Shown here: in pieces, positions 49,546 to 58,843 of the stretch
Layout of the letters: each line of letters opens with the position of its first letter
Numbering within the stretch: the stretch's first letter is position 1
NCBI GenBank assembly: GCA_963797185.1
Contig: CAWCON010000001.1
Location: 186,001 to 250,000 of the forward strand
Source of the DNA: CAWCON01 sp963797185
Lineage (GTDB): Bacteria > Patescibacteriota > Saccharimonadia > Saccharimonadales > UBA4665
DNA: 64,000 nucleotides
Reading direction: 5' to 3'
Notes under the pieces: generated by a model
The model's input: only the letters and a program-made list of their open reading frames with translations
The model's database searches: none
What the model was told of the DNA's origin: nothing
Program-made: the position numbers and the translations under genes

Positions 49546-50067
49546 ATGCTTCAACTGAGTCAGACTTTGTTTAATAAACCGATTTTAAGCTTGCGAACCG
49601 GCATGGTTGTCGGGACGACAGATGCACCTATCATTAACCCCAATAATCTAAAAGTCGAGGGATTTTACTGTCACGATCGCTTCGATAAAAAGAAACAATT
49701 GGTTTTGTTGTATCAAGATATACGTGATGTTATGCCTCAAGGGTTTGTCGTAAATGATCATGAGGCACTCAGTGAGGCGCATGAGCTTGTTCGCTTGCAA
49801 CCGATCATGAAAATTAATTTCCTACTGCTTGGTAAAGCGGTCGTCACGGTGAGCAAAGACAAGGTAGGTAAAGTTAGTGACTTTGCTACGGAGGTAGAAA
49901 CAATGTATATCCAGAAGCTGTATGTTAGTCAGCCTCTTGTAAAGAGTTTTACCGGTGGGTCGCTTAGTATTGATCGTTCTCAGATTGTTGAAATTACTAA
50001 TCAGCGTGTCATTATTAATGACTTGTTACAGCCAGCGAGAGTACCGGTTACTGCAGCGGTTGCTTAG
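49546..50067 (+). CDS. PRC-barrel domain protein
   Basis: A 173-residue protein of two PRC-barrel-like units. The first (residues 1-75) starts LSQTLFNKPILSLRTGMVVG and has VEGFYCHDRF; the second (~90-160) has GKAVVTVSKDKVGKVSDFA. PRC barrels bind RNA (RimM), membranes or photosynthetic complexes. Here a surface or regulatory role is possible but not shown. Start is leaderless. Confidence 0.75.
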   Translation: MLQLSQTLFNKPILSLRTGMVVGTTDAPIINPNNLKVEGFYCHDRFDKKKQLVLLYQDIRDVMPQGFVVNDHEALSEAHELVRLQPIMKINFLLLGKAVVTVSKDKVGKVSDFATEVETMYIQKLYVSQPLVKSFTGGSLSIDRSQIVEITNQRVIINDLLQPARVPVTAAVA

Positions 50068-50171
50068 GACAATTGTAAGAGACCCTACGACTCTTGATCT
50101 GTAAGTGTTATAATATTTATGGTAAACACATTTTGTTTGTGCGAATCTTTAACTATTGAAGGAGATATATC

Positions 50172-50225
50172 ATGGGACTATTTGGAAAAGTCATCAAGCA
50201 CGTTTTATTGATGCCAAAGAAATAA
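50172..50225 (+). CDS. 17-residue cationic amphipathic peptide
   Basis: The frame MGLFGKVIKHVLLMPKK has a strong ribosome binding site (GAAGGAG, 7 bases before ATG) and a TATAAT box (50109-50114) giving a ~50-nt leader. The peptide is short, carries four lysines and a histidine, and places hydrophobic residues on one helix face, as in membrane-active peptides. A perfect 20-base palindrome follows the stop at once. Coding is inferred from the signals; no family known. Confidence 0.6.
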   Translation: MGLFGKVIKHVLLMPKK

Positions 50226-50245
50226 GCGTTATCAATTGATAACGC
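50226..50245. terminator. perfect 20-bp palindrome, probable bidirectional terminator
   Basis: GCGTTATC-AATT-GATAACGC starts at the base after the peptide stop. On the minus strand it is followed by TTATTTCTTT and lies 20 bases after the recX stop, so it may end both transcripts. Confidence 0.6.
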
Positions 50246-50264
50246 ATTCATTAACTGCGCTGGG

Positions 50265-50876
50265 CTATGGTTCTGATACCGAGCCGAGCGCTTTTTTGAT
50301 GTCATCGTAACCGAATCCTTGGCGAGCAAGATATTGCATTAGTTTTAGTTCGTCATTTTCATATTTGCTCTGGCGTTTTTTCTTATCGATTAGCTCATGC
50401 AACGCTTGTTGATCGTTCGCCTGTTCGTTGCTCAACGCCGTCGCAATAATTTCGGCGTCAATATGTTTCATACGTAACTCTTGGACAAGTCTTCTTTTGC
50501 TCACTGACTTAAGCTGTCTTCGATTTTCTATCCATGACTTTGTAAAAGCAACATCATCAATAAAATGGTTGCGTTGCAATTTGGCGATCAGATCTTTTGT
50601 CATTAGTGGTGGTAGCTTTTTGCGTATCAGGTAGGTTTCAATTTCCCATTGGCTACGTGGCCGCATCAGAACATAACGCAGGAGTTGGGTGTAGGCAAGG
50701 TCATGCCGACCAATTTTTTTTAAGGTCTCAAGTCTGGCAGGTGTAAGCTCGCTGCCAGCGGTTAATTGTTCGGCTAGCAAGCTTGAGCCGTCTAAACTCA
50801 GTACCTTTTTTTCGTCAACAAATAGATTGAAATATCCAGCCCGTCGGGAGTGAGGGCGGATACTGGTAATTTTCAT
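50265..50876 (-). CDS. recX: RecA regulator RecX
   Basis: A 203-residue protein of tandem three-helix repeats typical of RecX (LLRYVLMRPRSQWEIETYLI, LQRNHFIDDVAFTKSWIENR, LMQYLARQGFGYDDIKKAL). It modulates RecA filaments. It starts one base after the recA stop, so it is cotranscribed. Length is on the longer side but normal for Gram-positive-type RecX. Confidence 0.92.
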   Translation of the reverse strand: MKITSIRPHSRRAGYFNLFVDEKKVLSLDGSSLLAEQLTAGSELTPARLETLKKIGRHDLAYTQLLRYVLMRPRSQWEIETYLIRKKLPPLMTKDLIAKLQRNHFIDDVAFTKSWIENRRQLKSVSKRRLVQELRMKHIDAEIIATALSNEQANDQQALHELIDKKKRQSKYENDELKLMQYLARQGFGYDDIKKALGSVSEP

Positions 50877-50877
50877 G

Positions 50878-51888
50878 TTAGGTTTCTTTAGCGGCAGATT
50901 CCATGATTTTCGTTGTGATTTCTGCCAATAGTTTTGGATTTTTCTTTAAAAAGTCTTTTGCCGCCTCACGGCCTTGGCCGATTTTTTCGTTCTTATATGA
51001 GTACCAAGCGCCGGATTTCTCGATAATATTATAGGTGGTTGCCAGGTCAACCGCATCTCCGGATCTACTAATCCCTTCGTTGTACATAATATCGAATTCT
51101 GCTTCTCGGAATGGTGGCGCAATTTTATTTTTAACTACTCGGACTCGAGTACGATTGCCGATAACACGTTCACCTTGTTTAATTTGCGAAATACGACGGA
51201 TATCCATTCGGATGCTAGCATAGAATTTCAGAGCATTGCCGCCGGTTGTTGTTTCGGGGTTACCAAACATAATGCCGATTTTCATTCGGATCTGATTAAT
51301 AAAGATAACGGTAGTTTTACTGCGAGAAATAACACTGGTTAATTTGCGGAGTGCCTGGCTCATCAGTCGTGCTTGTAAGCCCGGTAGGGAATCTCCCATC
51401 TCGCCTTCGATTTCGGCTCGTGGGACTAACGCTGCAACTGAGTCAACAACTACTAAGTCAACAGCATTGGATCGAACCAATGTCTCAGTAATTTCAAGGG
51501 CTTGCTCACCGTTATCAGGTTGAGATAAAAGTAGATTATCAATATCAACGCCGATTTTCTTAGCATACGATGGATCGAGCGCATGCTCAGCATCAATAAA
51601 TGCTGCTGTACCACCATTCTTTTGTACCTCGGCAATAGCGTGGAGTGCCACGGTTGTCTTACCGGAGCTTTCCGGCCCATATATCTCGATGACACGACCT
51701 CTTGGTAGACCTCTTCCAAGTGCAAGATCAAGCGAAATACTGCCACTTGAAATGCACTCAACTTCAATAGCATGAGCTTCACCAAGTTTCATGATCGAGC
51801 CTTTGCCAAATTGCTTTTCAATTGTCTCAAGAGCCAACCCAAGCGCTTTGGCTTTCCCCTCGGTTGCAACTTTTGGATCGTTTGCCAT
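50878..51888 (-). CDS. recA: recombinase RecA
   Basis: A 336-residue RecA. Walker A is YGPESSGKTTVALHAIAE, Walker B region is VVDSVAALVPRAEIEGEMGD, loop 2 is FINQIRMKIGIMFGNPETTTGG (positions ~194-215), and the C-terminal domain has FREAEFDIMYNEGISRSGD. Catalyses strand exchange and supports repair. GGGGGAG precedes the ATG. No LexA-type box is visible upstream. Operon with recX. Confidence 0.97.
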   Translation of the reverse strand: MANDPKVATEGKAKALGLALETIEKQFGKGSIMKLGEAHAIEVECISSGSISLDLALGRGLPRGRVIEIYGPESSGKTTVALHAIAEVQKNGGTAAFIDAEHALDPSYAKKIGVDIDNLLLSQPDNGEQALEITETLVRSNAVDLVVVDSVAALVPRAEIEGEMGDSLPGLQARLMSQALRKLTSVISRSKTTVIFINQIRMKIGIMFGNPETTTGGNALKFYASIRMDIRRISQIKQGERVIGNRTRVRVVKNKIAPPFREAEFDIMYNEGISRSGDAVDLATTYNIIEKSGAWYSYKNEKIGQGREAAKDFLKKNPKLLAEITTKIMESAAKET

Positions 51889-52016
51889 ATATTCTCCCCC
51901 ATTGAGCTTTATAGTTAACTATCAATGATGTGTATCAAATTATAACAGTCTGCGACTTGACTACCTAAAGCTTATGCTTACTTGGGAACCGGCTTTCTTA
52001 TATAATAGAGGGCACA

Positions 52017-53309
52017 ATGGGTGGTACAGAAGTTGATGAACAAAAAAGGGACGTTATTACGGCCAAAGGTGCTCAAGAAATCATTGCCCGCGGAGTCAAA
52101 AGGGGCGTCAGTATTGTTCATATTGAGCCGACAAGGCGTTTTGTAATAGTACGATATCGACACGGTGGTAGTCTCTATACAGCTGCAAAATTACCGATTA
52201 GTACCGCTACTTCGCTGGCTAACTATTTTAAAAAGAAAGCTGGCCTTGTATTAAGCCAGACCAAAGCGCCGCAAACCGGCGACTATACCGAGAAGCTGGC
52301 CAGAAAATCTTATACGGTTTTAGTTTCAACCTTGCCAACTCTCGACGGAGAGAAATTAACTATTGAACTGAGTAGTGCCAATAGTGTCAGTCCAACGCTT
52401 GCTGAACTCGGAATGTGGGGGAAAAATTTGTCTACCCTAGAAGCAGCGCTTGCTCAACCATACGGGCTGCTTATTATTGCTGGTCGGCAGGTTGCTCAAT
52501 CTGCCACATTATTGAACTCGATACTGGAGTTGTTTGGCCGCTTCACTCAGCCACGACTTTTTATTTCATCTTCAGCTATAGCGGTGCCTGACGGTGTTAA
52601 GCATGTTATTGCGCAACCGGGTTCGGGTTGGAGCATTGCTCGACATGCTGCGTTGGCGCTGCGACAAGACTTCCCGATAATAGCGATAGATGCCATTGTT
52701 AACCAAGAATCAGCTGAGATTTTACCGAAACTGGCCGAAGACAAACGGCTCGTCATAACTAGTGTGCCGGTTGAGAGTGCCAGCAGAGGTTTGGTCTTTC
52801 TTAATCGGGCATGTCGGGATAAAGCAATGCTAACAAATATTCGGGCAATTGTCGGACAGAGCTTTTTGAGAACGCTATGCCCGCGTTGCCGTGAAAGTTA
52901 TAGCCCTTCTACGCAGGAGCGTCATCAGCTGGATAAGTATTTTCATCTTCAAGATACGGATATTATGCATAGGATTCATGAATTGGAACAGCAGGCTCAA
53001 AAAGACGGATTATCGCCAGCGTTGCCATTATCAAGCACCAGTCATAAAGTTGAGCGGTTATGGCGAAGGGGTCCAACTGGCTGTAAGGATTGCGATCAAA
53101 CTGGTCTCAGTGATCAAATTGGACTATATGAAGTTTGTATTCCATCCGATCATCTCAGCGGATTGGTTGAACATCATGCAGCGCTTGCTCAAATTCAAAA
53201 CCAAGCCGTCAAAGGAGGTATGGTTAGTTTGCAAATCGACGGACTTATTAAAGCACTCCGAGGTTACGTCGATATTGGCAGTATTTTTGCACTGTGTGCC
53301 GGACGCTAG
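52017..53309 (+). CDS. PilB/GspE-like protein without a Walker A motif (pseudo-ATPase)
   Basis: A 430-residue relative of the type IV pilus assembly ATPase. The order of domains is kept, and the zinc site is intact: CPRCRESYSP with GPTGCKDCDQTGLSDQIGLYEV. The P-loop position reads LLIIAGRQVAQSATLLNS where PilB has GPTGSGKTTTLY. The Walker B/Asp-box region reads IIAIDAIVNQESAE instead of GEIRDxET. It is probably a non-hydrolysing partner of a true PilB elsewhere, or regulatory. TATAAT (52001-52006) lies 10 bases upstream. Confidence 0.82.
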   Translation: MGGTEVDEQKRDVITAKGAQEIIARGVKRGVSIVHIEPTRRFVIVRYRHGGSLYTAAKLPISTATSLANYFKKKAGLVLSQTKAPQTGDYTEKLARKSYTVLVSTLPTLDGEKLTIELSSANSVSPTLAELGMWGKNLSTLEAALAQPYGLLIIAGRQVAQSATLLNSILELFGRFTQPRLFISSSAIAVPDGVKHVIAQPGSGWSIARHAALALRQDFPIIAIDAIVNQESAEILPKLAEDKRLVITSVPVESASRGLVFLNRACRDKAMLTNIRAIVGQSFLRTLCPRCRESYSPSTQERHQLDKYFHLQDTDIMHRIHELEQQAQKDGLSPALPLSSTSHKVERLWRRGPTGCKDCDQTGLSDQIGLYEVCIPSDHLSGLVEHHAALAQIQNQAVKGGMVSLQIDGLIKALRGYVDIGSIFALCAGR

Positions 53310-53405
53310 CGGGCTAGACTCATCTTTCATGATATTTTAATGTCGCTTCAGGATGTGGATGTTGCATTCTTTACAAATGTCAACTAAGCTTATGCTCAGA
53401 GCAAT

Positions 53406-53411
53406 TAATAC
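53406..53411 (+). promoter_or_regulatory. -10 box TAATAC, leaderless GTG start
   Basis: TAATAC ends 6 bases before GTG 53418. Confidence 0.45.
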
Positions 53412-53417
53412 AAAGAT

Positions 53418-54491
53418 GTGAACAACCAACCTCAAATCTTTAAACCCCAAGAGCAGGGTTCCCAGGGCCAAAATAGTAGTCAGCCTGACAGTAGCAGCCT
53501 CAATAACACTCCTCCTGTTGCACCGCCTCAATCAACACCGGTTGTTTCTACTAGCGTGCCATCAGCAACGGCCGTTGCTCCTCCTGCTAGTGAACCGCAG
53601 AAATCGGTAATTGTTTTTGGGCATAGCCAAGGTGATAAAATTGCTCGTTCGAATGGACCAAATCTTTGGTTCGTTGTCGTCGGTTTATTGCTACTTGTTC
53701 CTATAGCGGGGGCGTTCCTTTATTTATGGTTTCTACCGACATCTTGGGCGAATTCATACCTCAAGAATGTCCAATCCCCTTATCAGAAGCAAGCCGCTCA
53801 ACTGACAACAGTCTATCAGTCGCTTGGTCGACCAGTCTTTGTCGGCAACGGTAACTCGACAAGTGATCAACAAGACTTCTCCTATATAAGCAGTGTCTTA
53901 CAGACCGCCACTACAAATACTGATGCTCTTATGGTAAAAGATCGTCTTACGGTTCTGCCATTTACGACCTGGTCGCATACAGTCTCGTCAGCCAATACGG
54001 AATATCAGGCAATGCAGCAATACGTTTCAGATAGCCAGGCATTCTTGAGTGATTATAAGACGCTACTCATTTATACCGAGCAAATTTTTCATGTCGGTCA
54101 AAACCAGTTACCACCGCTTGAGAACGATCTTAATAAGATAAACGCAAACGTTAACAACCAACCAGCATTTTTGGCAGCGCTACAGGGAACTACCTCGGAT
54201 TTGCAAAACTTTACCAATCAAGTAAAAAGCTTACAACCTTCAGCTGATATGGAACAGTTTAACAGCAATTTACTGACAGACTTGGGTGGCATGAACAATA
54301 GTTTACAAACGTTAGTATCATACCTACAAGGTAATACGAATACTGAACTACCAAGTGCAGTCGCAGAGTTTCAAACATCGATCACAGATTTTAATACGCT
54401 TCTCAACTCCAATCCAACTGCCACTATCCAAACTAACTCAATGATTCATGATCAAATTATGACTTTGGAAGGACAACATCCACTGCAGTGA
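53418..54491 (+). CDS. membrane-anchored protein with proline-rich cytoplasmic tail and helical exterior domain
   Basis: A 357-residue protein. Residues 1-75 are Pro/Ser/Gln-rich and probably cytoplasmic, ~80-105 form one membrane helix (LWFVVVGLLLLVPIAGAFLY), and ~110-357 are predicted helical and exterior (QSPYQKQAAQLTTVYQSLG and following). No family recognised. It could belong with the pilus-like neighbour upstream, but nothing in the sequence proves that. Confidence 0.6.
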   Translation: MNNQPQIFKPQEQGSQGQNSSQPDSSSLNNTPPVAPPQSTPVVSTSVPSATAVAPPASEPQKSVIVFGHSQGDKIARSNGPNLWFVVVGLLLLVPIAGAFLYLWFLPTSWANSYLKNVQSPYQKQAAQLTTVYQSLGRPVFVGNGNSTSDQQDFSYISSVLQTATTNTDALMVKDRLTVLPFTTWSHTVSSANTEYQAMQQYVSDSQAFLSDYKTLLIYTEQIFHVGQNQLPPLENDLNKINANVNNQPAFLAALQGTTSDLQNFTNQVKSLQPSADMEQFNSNLLTDLGGMNNSLQTLVSYLQGNTNTELPSAVAEFQTSITDFNTLLNSNPTATIQTNSMIHDQIMTLEGQHPLQ

Positions 54492-54507
54492 AGAGGGTTG
54501 GTGGTTG

Positions 54508-55530
54508 TTACAACAGAGTTGGCTGAGTAGGACCATTGTTTGCAATATGAAGATGCTGATAGGCTTTTGAAGTCACTTTCCGGCCGCGTGGTGTCCGTTC
54601 CAGAAGGCCGATTTGAAGCAAATAAGGTTCGATGAAATCCTCAATGGTTGTTCGTTCTTCAGAAGTAAGTGCGCTGAGCGTTTCAACACCAACCGGCCCG
54701 CCAGCATAATTTTCAATAATCGTGCGCAGGATCATTCGGTCTGCCGGGTCAAGTCCTAGCTCATCAATTTCTAATAAAGCCAGTGCTTGCATGCTGATTG
54801 ATGAGTCAATTATGCCATCACCGTTGACGTCTGCGTAATCCCGAACTCGCTTTAAGAGACGATTAGCAATTCGTGGTGTCAAACGAGAACGTTCGGCCAG
54901 TGTCTCAGCGGCAGCGTCATCGATCTTTATACCTAGAATACCCGCAGCACGAATAATAATTTTTTGTACTTCTTGCGGACTATAAAAATCGAGCCGATGT
55001 ATCATGCCAAAACGGTCACGCAAAGGTGCCGCTAAGGCACCGGTTCGGGTAGTAGCACCGATTAACGTAAACCTGGGGATATCTAGCCGTAAACTTTTAG
55101 CACTGGGGCCTTTTCCAAGCATAATATCTAACTTGAAATCCTCCATAGCCGAATACAACACCTCTTCAACTGATCGATTAAGCCGGTGAATCTCGTCGAT
55201 AAATAAAATATCCTGATCGGCCAAATTAGTCAGTAGACTAGCAAGGTCGCCCGCTCGTTCAATAGCAGGACCCGATGTAATTTTAATTTGGGCGTTCATT
55301 TCATGCGCAATGACGCTGGCCATCGTTGTCTTACCAAGACCTGGCGGCCCATAGAGTAAGATATGATCGAGCGGTTCACCGCGCTTCTTCGACGCATCGA
55401 TCGCTAATTTAATATTTTTTTTGAGACGTTCCTGGCCGATATAGTTCATAAAATCACTTGGTCGCAAAGTTTGTTCAAGCTCTTGTTCTTGTGGCTCGTC
55501 GGCAGTACTATTTATAATCCTATCGATCAT
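54508..55530 (-). CDS. ruvB: Holliday junction helicase RuvB
   Basis: A 340-residue AAA+ motor that drives branch migration with RuvA. Walker A is LLYGPPGLGKTTMASV, Walker B is ILFIDEIHRLNRSVEE, the sensor is FTLIGATTRTGAL, and the C-terminal winged helix has GPVGVETLSALTSEERTTIE. Its ATG overlaps the ruvA stop by 4 bases (ATGA), so order is ruvC-ruvA-ruvB on the minus strand. Confidence 0.97.
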   Translation of the reverse strand: MIDRIINSTADEPQEQELEQTLRPSDFMNYIGQERLKKNIKLAIDASKKRGEPLDHILLYGPPGLGKTTMASVIAHEMNAQIKITSGPAIERAGDLASLLTNLADQDILFIDEIHRLNRSVEEVLYSAMEDFKLDIMLGKGPSAKSLRLDIPRFTLIGATTRTGALAAPLRDRFGMIHRLDFYSPQEVQKIIIRAAGILGIKIDDAAAETLAERSRLTPRIANRLLKRVRDYADVNGDGIIDSSISMQALALLEIDELGLDPADRMILRTIIENYAGGPVGVETLSALTSEERTTIEDFIEPYLLQIGLLERTPRGRKVTSKAYQHLHIANNGPTQPTLL

Positions 55531-56111
55531 GATTTCCCTCGCAGCGCTAATTTTACTCGTTGCTCAGTAGAGAGAGATGCATCAACATCCAATAAGGCTT
55601 TGAATGCATCTTGAGAAGAGTATCCCAGCGCCAGTAGAGCTATTACGGCTTCATCTTCTGAGGTGGCTGATTCTGACTGCAACAGACCTGCGGATGCCAA
55701 ATCGACTCCTATGAGGCCGACTTTGTCCTTAAGTTCAACAATAATTCGTTCAGCCACTTTCTTACCAACTCCTTGAGCGCTTTGGATGTATTTCACATCT
55801 CCGTTGGCGATAGCCTGTCGGACAGTACTGCCTGAGCCGATATTCAAAACACTCAGGGCAACTTTTGGTCCTATGCCGCTAACATCAAGCAACTGCTCAA
55901 ACAATATCTTTGTATCAGGATGAATGAAGCCGAATAAGTCATGTGCGTTTTCCCGGATGTGTTCGTAGATAAATAACCGAGCTGGTTGACTACGAGTTAA
56001 TGTGGAGGCGTCATCAATCGGAACAAGCAGACCATAGCCAACACCACTGACCTCGAGTAAGATGCCGTCAGTAAACTTATCTACTACAATACCCGATAAT
56101 GTTGCAATCAT
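55527..56111 (-). CDS. ruvA: Holliday junction protein RuvA
   Basis: A 194-residue tetrameric junction-binding protein. N-terminal OB fold (LSGIVVDKFTDGILLEVSGVGYG), helix-hairpin-helix motifs VSGIGPKVALSVLN and AQGVGKKVAERIIVEL, and the C-terminal RuvB-contact domain (AVIALLALGYSSQDAFKAL). AGGATAAC precedes the start, 10 bases after ruvC. Confidence 0.96.
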   Translation of the reverse strand: MIATLSGIVVDKFTDGILLEVSGVGYGLLVPIDDASTLTRSQPARLFIYEHIRENAHDLFGFIHPDTKILFEQLLDVSGIGPKVALSVLNIGSGSTVRQAIANGDVKYIQSAQGVGKKVAERIIVELKDKVGLIGVDLASAGLLQSESATSEDEAVIALLALGYSSQDAFKALLDVDASLSTEQRVKLALRGKS

Positions 56112-56121
56112 AGTTATCCTA

Positions 56122-56592
56122 TTATCGCATAGTCATAGAGTGGGTGATAGCCACCGCCAGTGCGTCAGCACAGTCATCCGGGCGAGGGATGTCTTTAAGT
56201 CGGAGGACTACTCGTACCATTTCCTGAATCTGTTTTTTATCAGCTCGACCATAGCCTGTCAAGGCCTGTTTAATTTGCAGTGGGGTATACTCGAATATAC
56301 CTATATTTGCTTGCTGCCCACATAACAACACAACCCCACGGGCTTGAGAGACAGTCATAGCAGTGGTTACATTCTGAGCAAAAAATAACTTCTCAACTGC
56401 CATTAAATCTGGTTTAGTTTCGGCAATGATATCGGTTAGTTCGTCAAAGATTGTTGCTAAACGAATTGCGTCATCCTGTTTAACGGGAGTACGGATAACT
56501 CCGGCATCAACCAACTGAGGTTTTTGATTATCAATCGAGATTATTCCAAAACCAAGTATGCCCGTACCGGGATCGATCCCGATGATACGCAT
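56122..56592 (-). CDS. ruvC: Holliday junction resolvase RuvC
   Basis: A 156-residue RNase H-fold endonuclease. Catalytic acids sit in IIGIDPGTGILGFG, LMAVEKLFFAQN, and the C-terminal RPDDCADALAVAITH. Cuts the junctions handled by RuvAB. Its ATG overlaps the yebC stop by one base (TAATG). Confidence 0.96.
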   Translation of the reverse strand: MRIIGIDPGTGILGFGIISIDNQKPQLVDAGVIRTPVKQDDAIRLATIFDELTDIIAETKPDLMAVEKLFFAQNVTTAMTVSQARGVVLLCGQQANIGIFEYTPLQIKQALTGYGRADKKQIQEMVRVVLRLKDIPRPDDCADALAVAITHSMTMR

Positions 56593-57323
56593 TAGCTGTC
56601 GAGTAGTTCGTCGCTAATATCAAAGTTAACGTGGGTCGTACTAACGTCATCGATTTCTTCGAGCGTGTTCATGAGCCGCATGATTTTTCCAGCCGTTTCA
56701 CTGTCGGTAACTTCAACTGTCGTGGTAGGGACGTAAGTAAGTTCTGCTTCGATAATTTCTAGTCCAGTTTGTTGGAGATGGTCGCGAACAGCTGCAAATT
56801 CCTTAGGGTCGGTATAGATGACCGATTCGCCATCTTCTTCCTGGACATCTTCAGCGCCAGCATCGAGTGCCTTCATTAATATATCATCGCCGATGCCTTT
56901 AACCCGGAGCATCCCCTTATGAGCAAATTGGAAAGCTACCGCACCTTTTTCGGCCAAACTGCCACCGTGTTTACTGAAGGTTGATTTTATTAATGGGTAT
57001 GTTCGATTAAGGTTATCGGTAGCAGTTTCAACTAAAATTGCGACGCCGCCCGGGCCGTAGCCTTCATACATAACTTCCTGAATTTGCTCGTCGCCTAATT
57101 TACCGCTGCCTCGGTCGATGGAACGTTGAATATTAGCGGTCGGCATATTAGCAGCTCGTGCTTTATCGATGGCTAAGCGGAGCGTGAAATTAGCATCAGG
57201 ATCGGCCCCTCCGCGCGCTGCTACGGCAATAGTATTGCCTAGTTTTGTAAACAGTACGCCACGAACTGCGTCTTTAGTGCCTTTTTGGCGTTTGATGGTT
57301 GACCATTTTGAGTGACCTGACAT
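56592..57323 (-). CDS. yebC: YebC/TACO1-family protein
   Basis: A 243-residue protein with the family start MSGHSKWSTIKRQKGTKDA, then NMPTANIQRSIDRGSGKLGD and YEGYGPGGVAILVETATDN. Members act as transcription regulators or relieve ribosome stalling at proline stretches. First gene of the yebC-ruvC-ruvA-ruvB run, a common bacterial order. Confidence 0.96.
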   Translation of the reverse strand: MSGHSKWSTIKRQKGTKDAVRGVLFTKLGNTIAVAARGGADPDANFTLRLAIDKARAANMPTANIQRSIDRGSGKLGDEQIQEVMYEGYGPGGVAILVETATDNLNRTYPLIKSTFSKHGGSLAEKGAVAFQFAHKGMLRVKGIGDDILMKALDAGAEDVQEEDGESVIYTDPKEFAAVRDHLQQTGLEIIEAELTYVPTTTVEVTDSETAGKIMRLMNTLEEIDDVSTTHVNFDISDELLDS

Positions 57324-57405
57324 AGAAAACTATTGAATCCTCTCGCTTACTAACGCTGTTATTGTAGCAAAAACAGGTAATTATCCACAAGTTGCCAGAC
57401 AATAA

Positions 57406-58641
57406 TTACTGAGCAGTAGTCGGTGGTTGCACGAGCCCGTCATAGTAAGCTTGCAGTTCACTATAGTTGCCTATACCAACAGTGGGGATGAGGGTGTCTT
57501 GACCATCAGGTGTTTCATAATTTTTTAGCAGCGGGTTGGTACCAGATTCACTAAAGGTTAACGACTGAACGTTGTTGATGTTAGTTTTCTTTAAAATTGA
57601 GTAGAGACTTTGAACATCGTTGGTTTGGAAATCTGTCTGCACATTATTCCCCAACGCATCAAACAATTGCCCTACCTTAAGAGGATTAGATAATACCCCT
57701 GCCGATAAAGCCTTCTGTTCAACAGCTACTAACATTTGCCTCTGATGTTCAGTCCTGTCAAAGTCTGCCTGTGGGAACCCATAAGCTCCATAACCATCTC
57801 CTCTAGCCCTCGCTAGATTAAGAGCCTCTTGACCAGTCAGTGTAACTTCGCCGTTAGGCAGGTTTAGATTGGCGTTGGGGTCGTATAGCCCTCTTGGATC
57901 AGGGCTTTGTATATTCACGGTAATACCGCCTACGGCGTTAACGGCATCACGAAAGGCACTATAGTCAATCAGGGCGTAGTAGTTAATAGGAATGCCAAAG
58001 TCTTCAGTTATTACTTCCTCAAGCAAGCCCATGCCGCCGTTAGGATAGCCGCTGGCACTAAACGATTCACTCTGGCCATCTTCGTAAGCGGCGTTTATTT
58101 TCTGATAGCCGAAGCCCGGTATATTCACCCATAGATCTCTCGGGATACTGAGCATAAAACCAGTATCATTCTTCGTATCAAGACTCACCACCATAATAGA
58201 GTCAGTTAAATCAGCCCCCTGATGCCCAGGATCATCAGCTGAATCACCAGCCAATAGAATATTAACCCTGCCGGTGGATTCACCGTTTAGTTGGTGGGAG
58301 CTAAAGAGACCAAAGATATTGCCATGAAATAGTTTGGTGGCATCCCGCAAAAACTTCCAGCCTACCCAGCCACCCCCAAGAATAATGACAAGCAGCAAGA
58401 GGAGTAGGACTCTCTTAATAATCTTTCTCGTACGGAAACGGTGTTTTGGCTTTAAAGTGGTATCGGGAGTACCTGATTTATGGGCGGACTTAGCATGGTA
58501 TTGGTTAGCGTAAGGAGACATTGTTGCACCAATTGCCGGAAAATTAAGAGGTGTGTTGGCGTCAACAATTTTTTTTAGCGGCCGTGATTGTGATGGGTGG
58601 CTGTTGGCTTTTTTTGGCATGTTCGTTATCGTTTCCTCCAT
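57406..58641 (-). CDS. LytR-CpsA-Psr (LCP) family cell-wall transferase
   Basis: A 411-residue protein with a basic N-terminus, one membrane helix at ~residues 75-97 (VLLLLLLVIILGGGWVGW) and an exterior LCP domain. Motifs are LTDSIMVVSLDTKNDTGFML, SIPRDLWVNIPGFGYQKINA and the arginine-rich RARGDGYGAYGFPQADFDRT with EHQRQML. LCP enzymes attach polymers to peptidoglycan from polyprenyl carriers. ATG 58641 follows a TATACG element by 6 bases; longer in-frame starts lie upstream of it. An ATG at 58620 is also possible. Confidence 0.9.
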   Translation of the reverse strand: MEETITNMPKKANSHPSQSRPLKKIVDANTPLNFPAIGATMSPYANQYHAKSAHKSGTPDTTLKPKHRFRTRKIIKRVLLLLLLVIILGGGWVGWKFLRDATKLFHGNIFGLFSSHQLNGESTGRVNILLAGDSADDPGHQGADLTDSIMVVSLDTKNDTGFMLSIPRDLWVNIPGFGYQKINAAYEDGQSESFSASGYPNGGMGLLEEVITEDFGIPINYYALIDYSAFRDAVNAVGGITVNIQSPDPRGLYDPNANLNLPNGEVTLTGQEALNLARARGDGYGAYGFPQADFDRTEHQRQMLVAVEQKALSAGVLSNPLKVGQLFDALGNNVQTDFQTNDVQSLYSILKKTNINNVQSLTFSESGTNPLLKNYETPDGQDTLIPTVGIGNYSELQAYYDGLVQPPTTAQ

Positions 58642-58843
58642 TATATTCGTATAAGTGTAGGCGAGTATAACTTTTGTAAAGATTGGGTAGACTACGTGCG
58701 TACGGCTACCGGTCTCTACCATATAACCATTGGCACATAAATGCTACCCAGCCGTAGGCCTACTGTAGTCTTTCTTAAGTCAGTCTTCAGGATAAACCGT
58801 TACATTACCAACAGTGTCATTAATTAAGATTGGATCATAGTAC

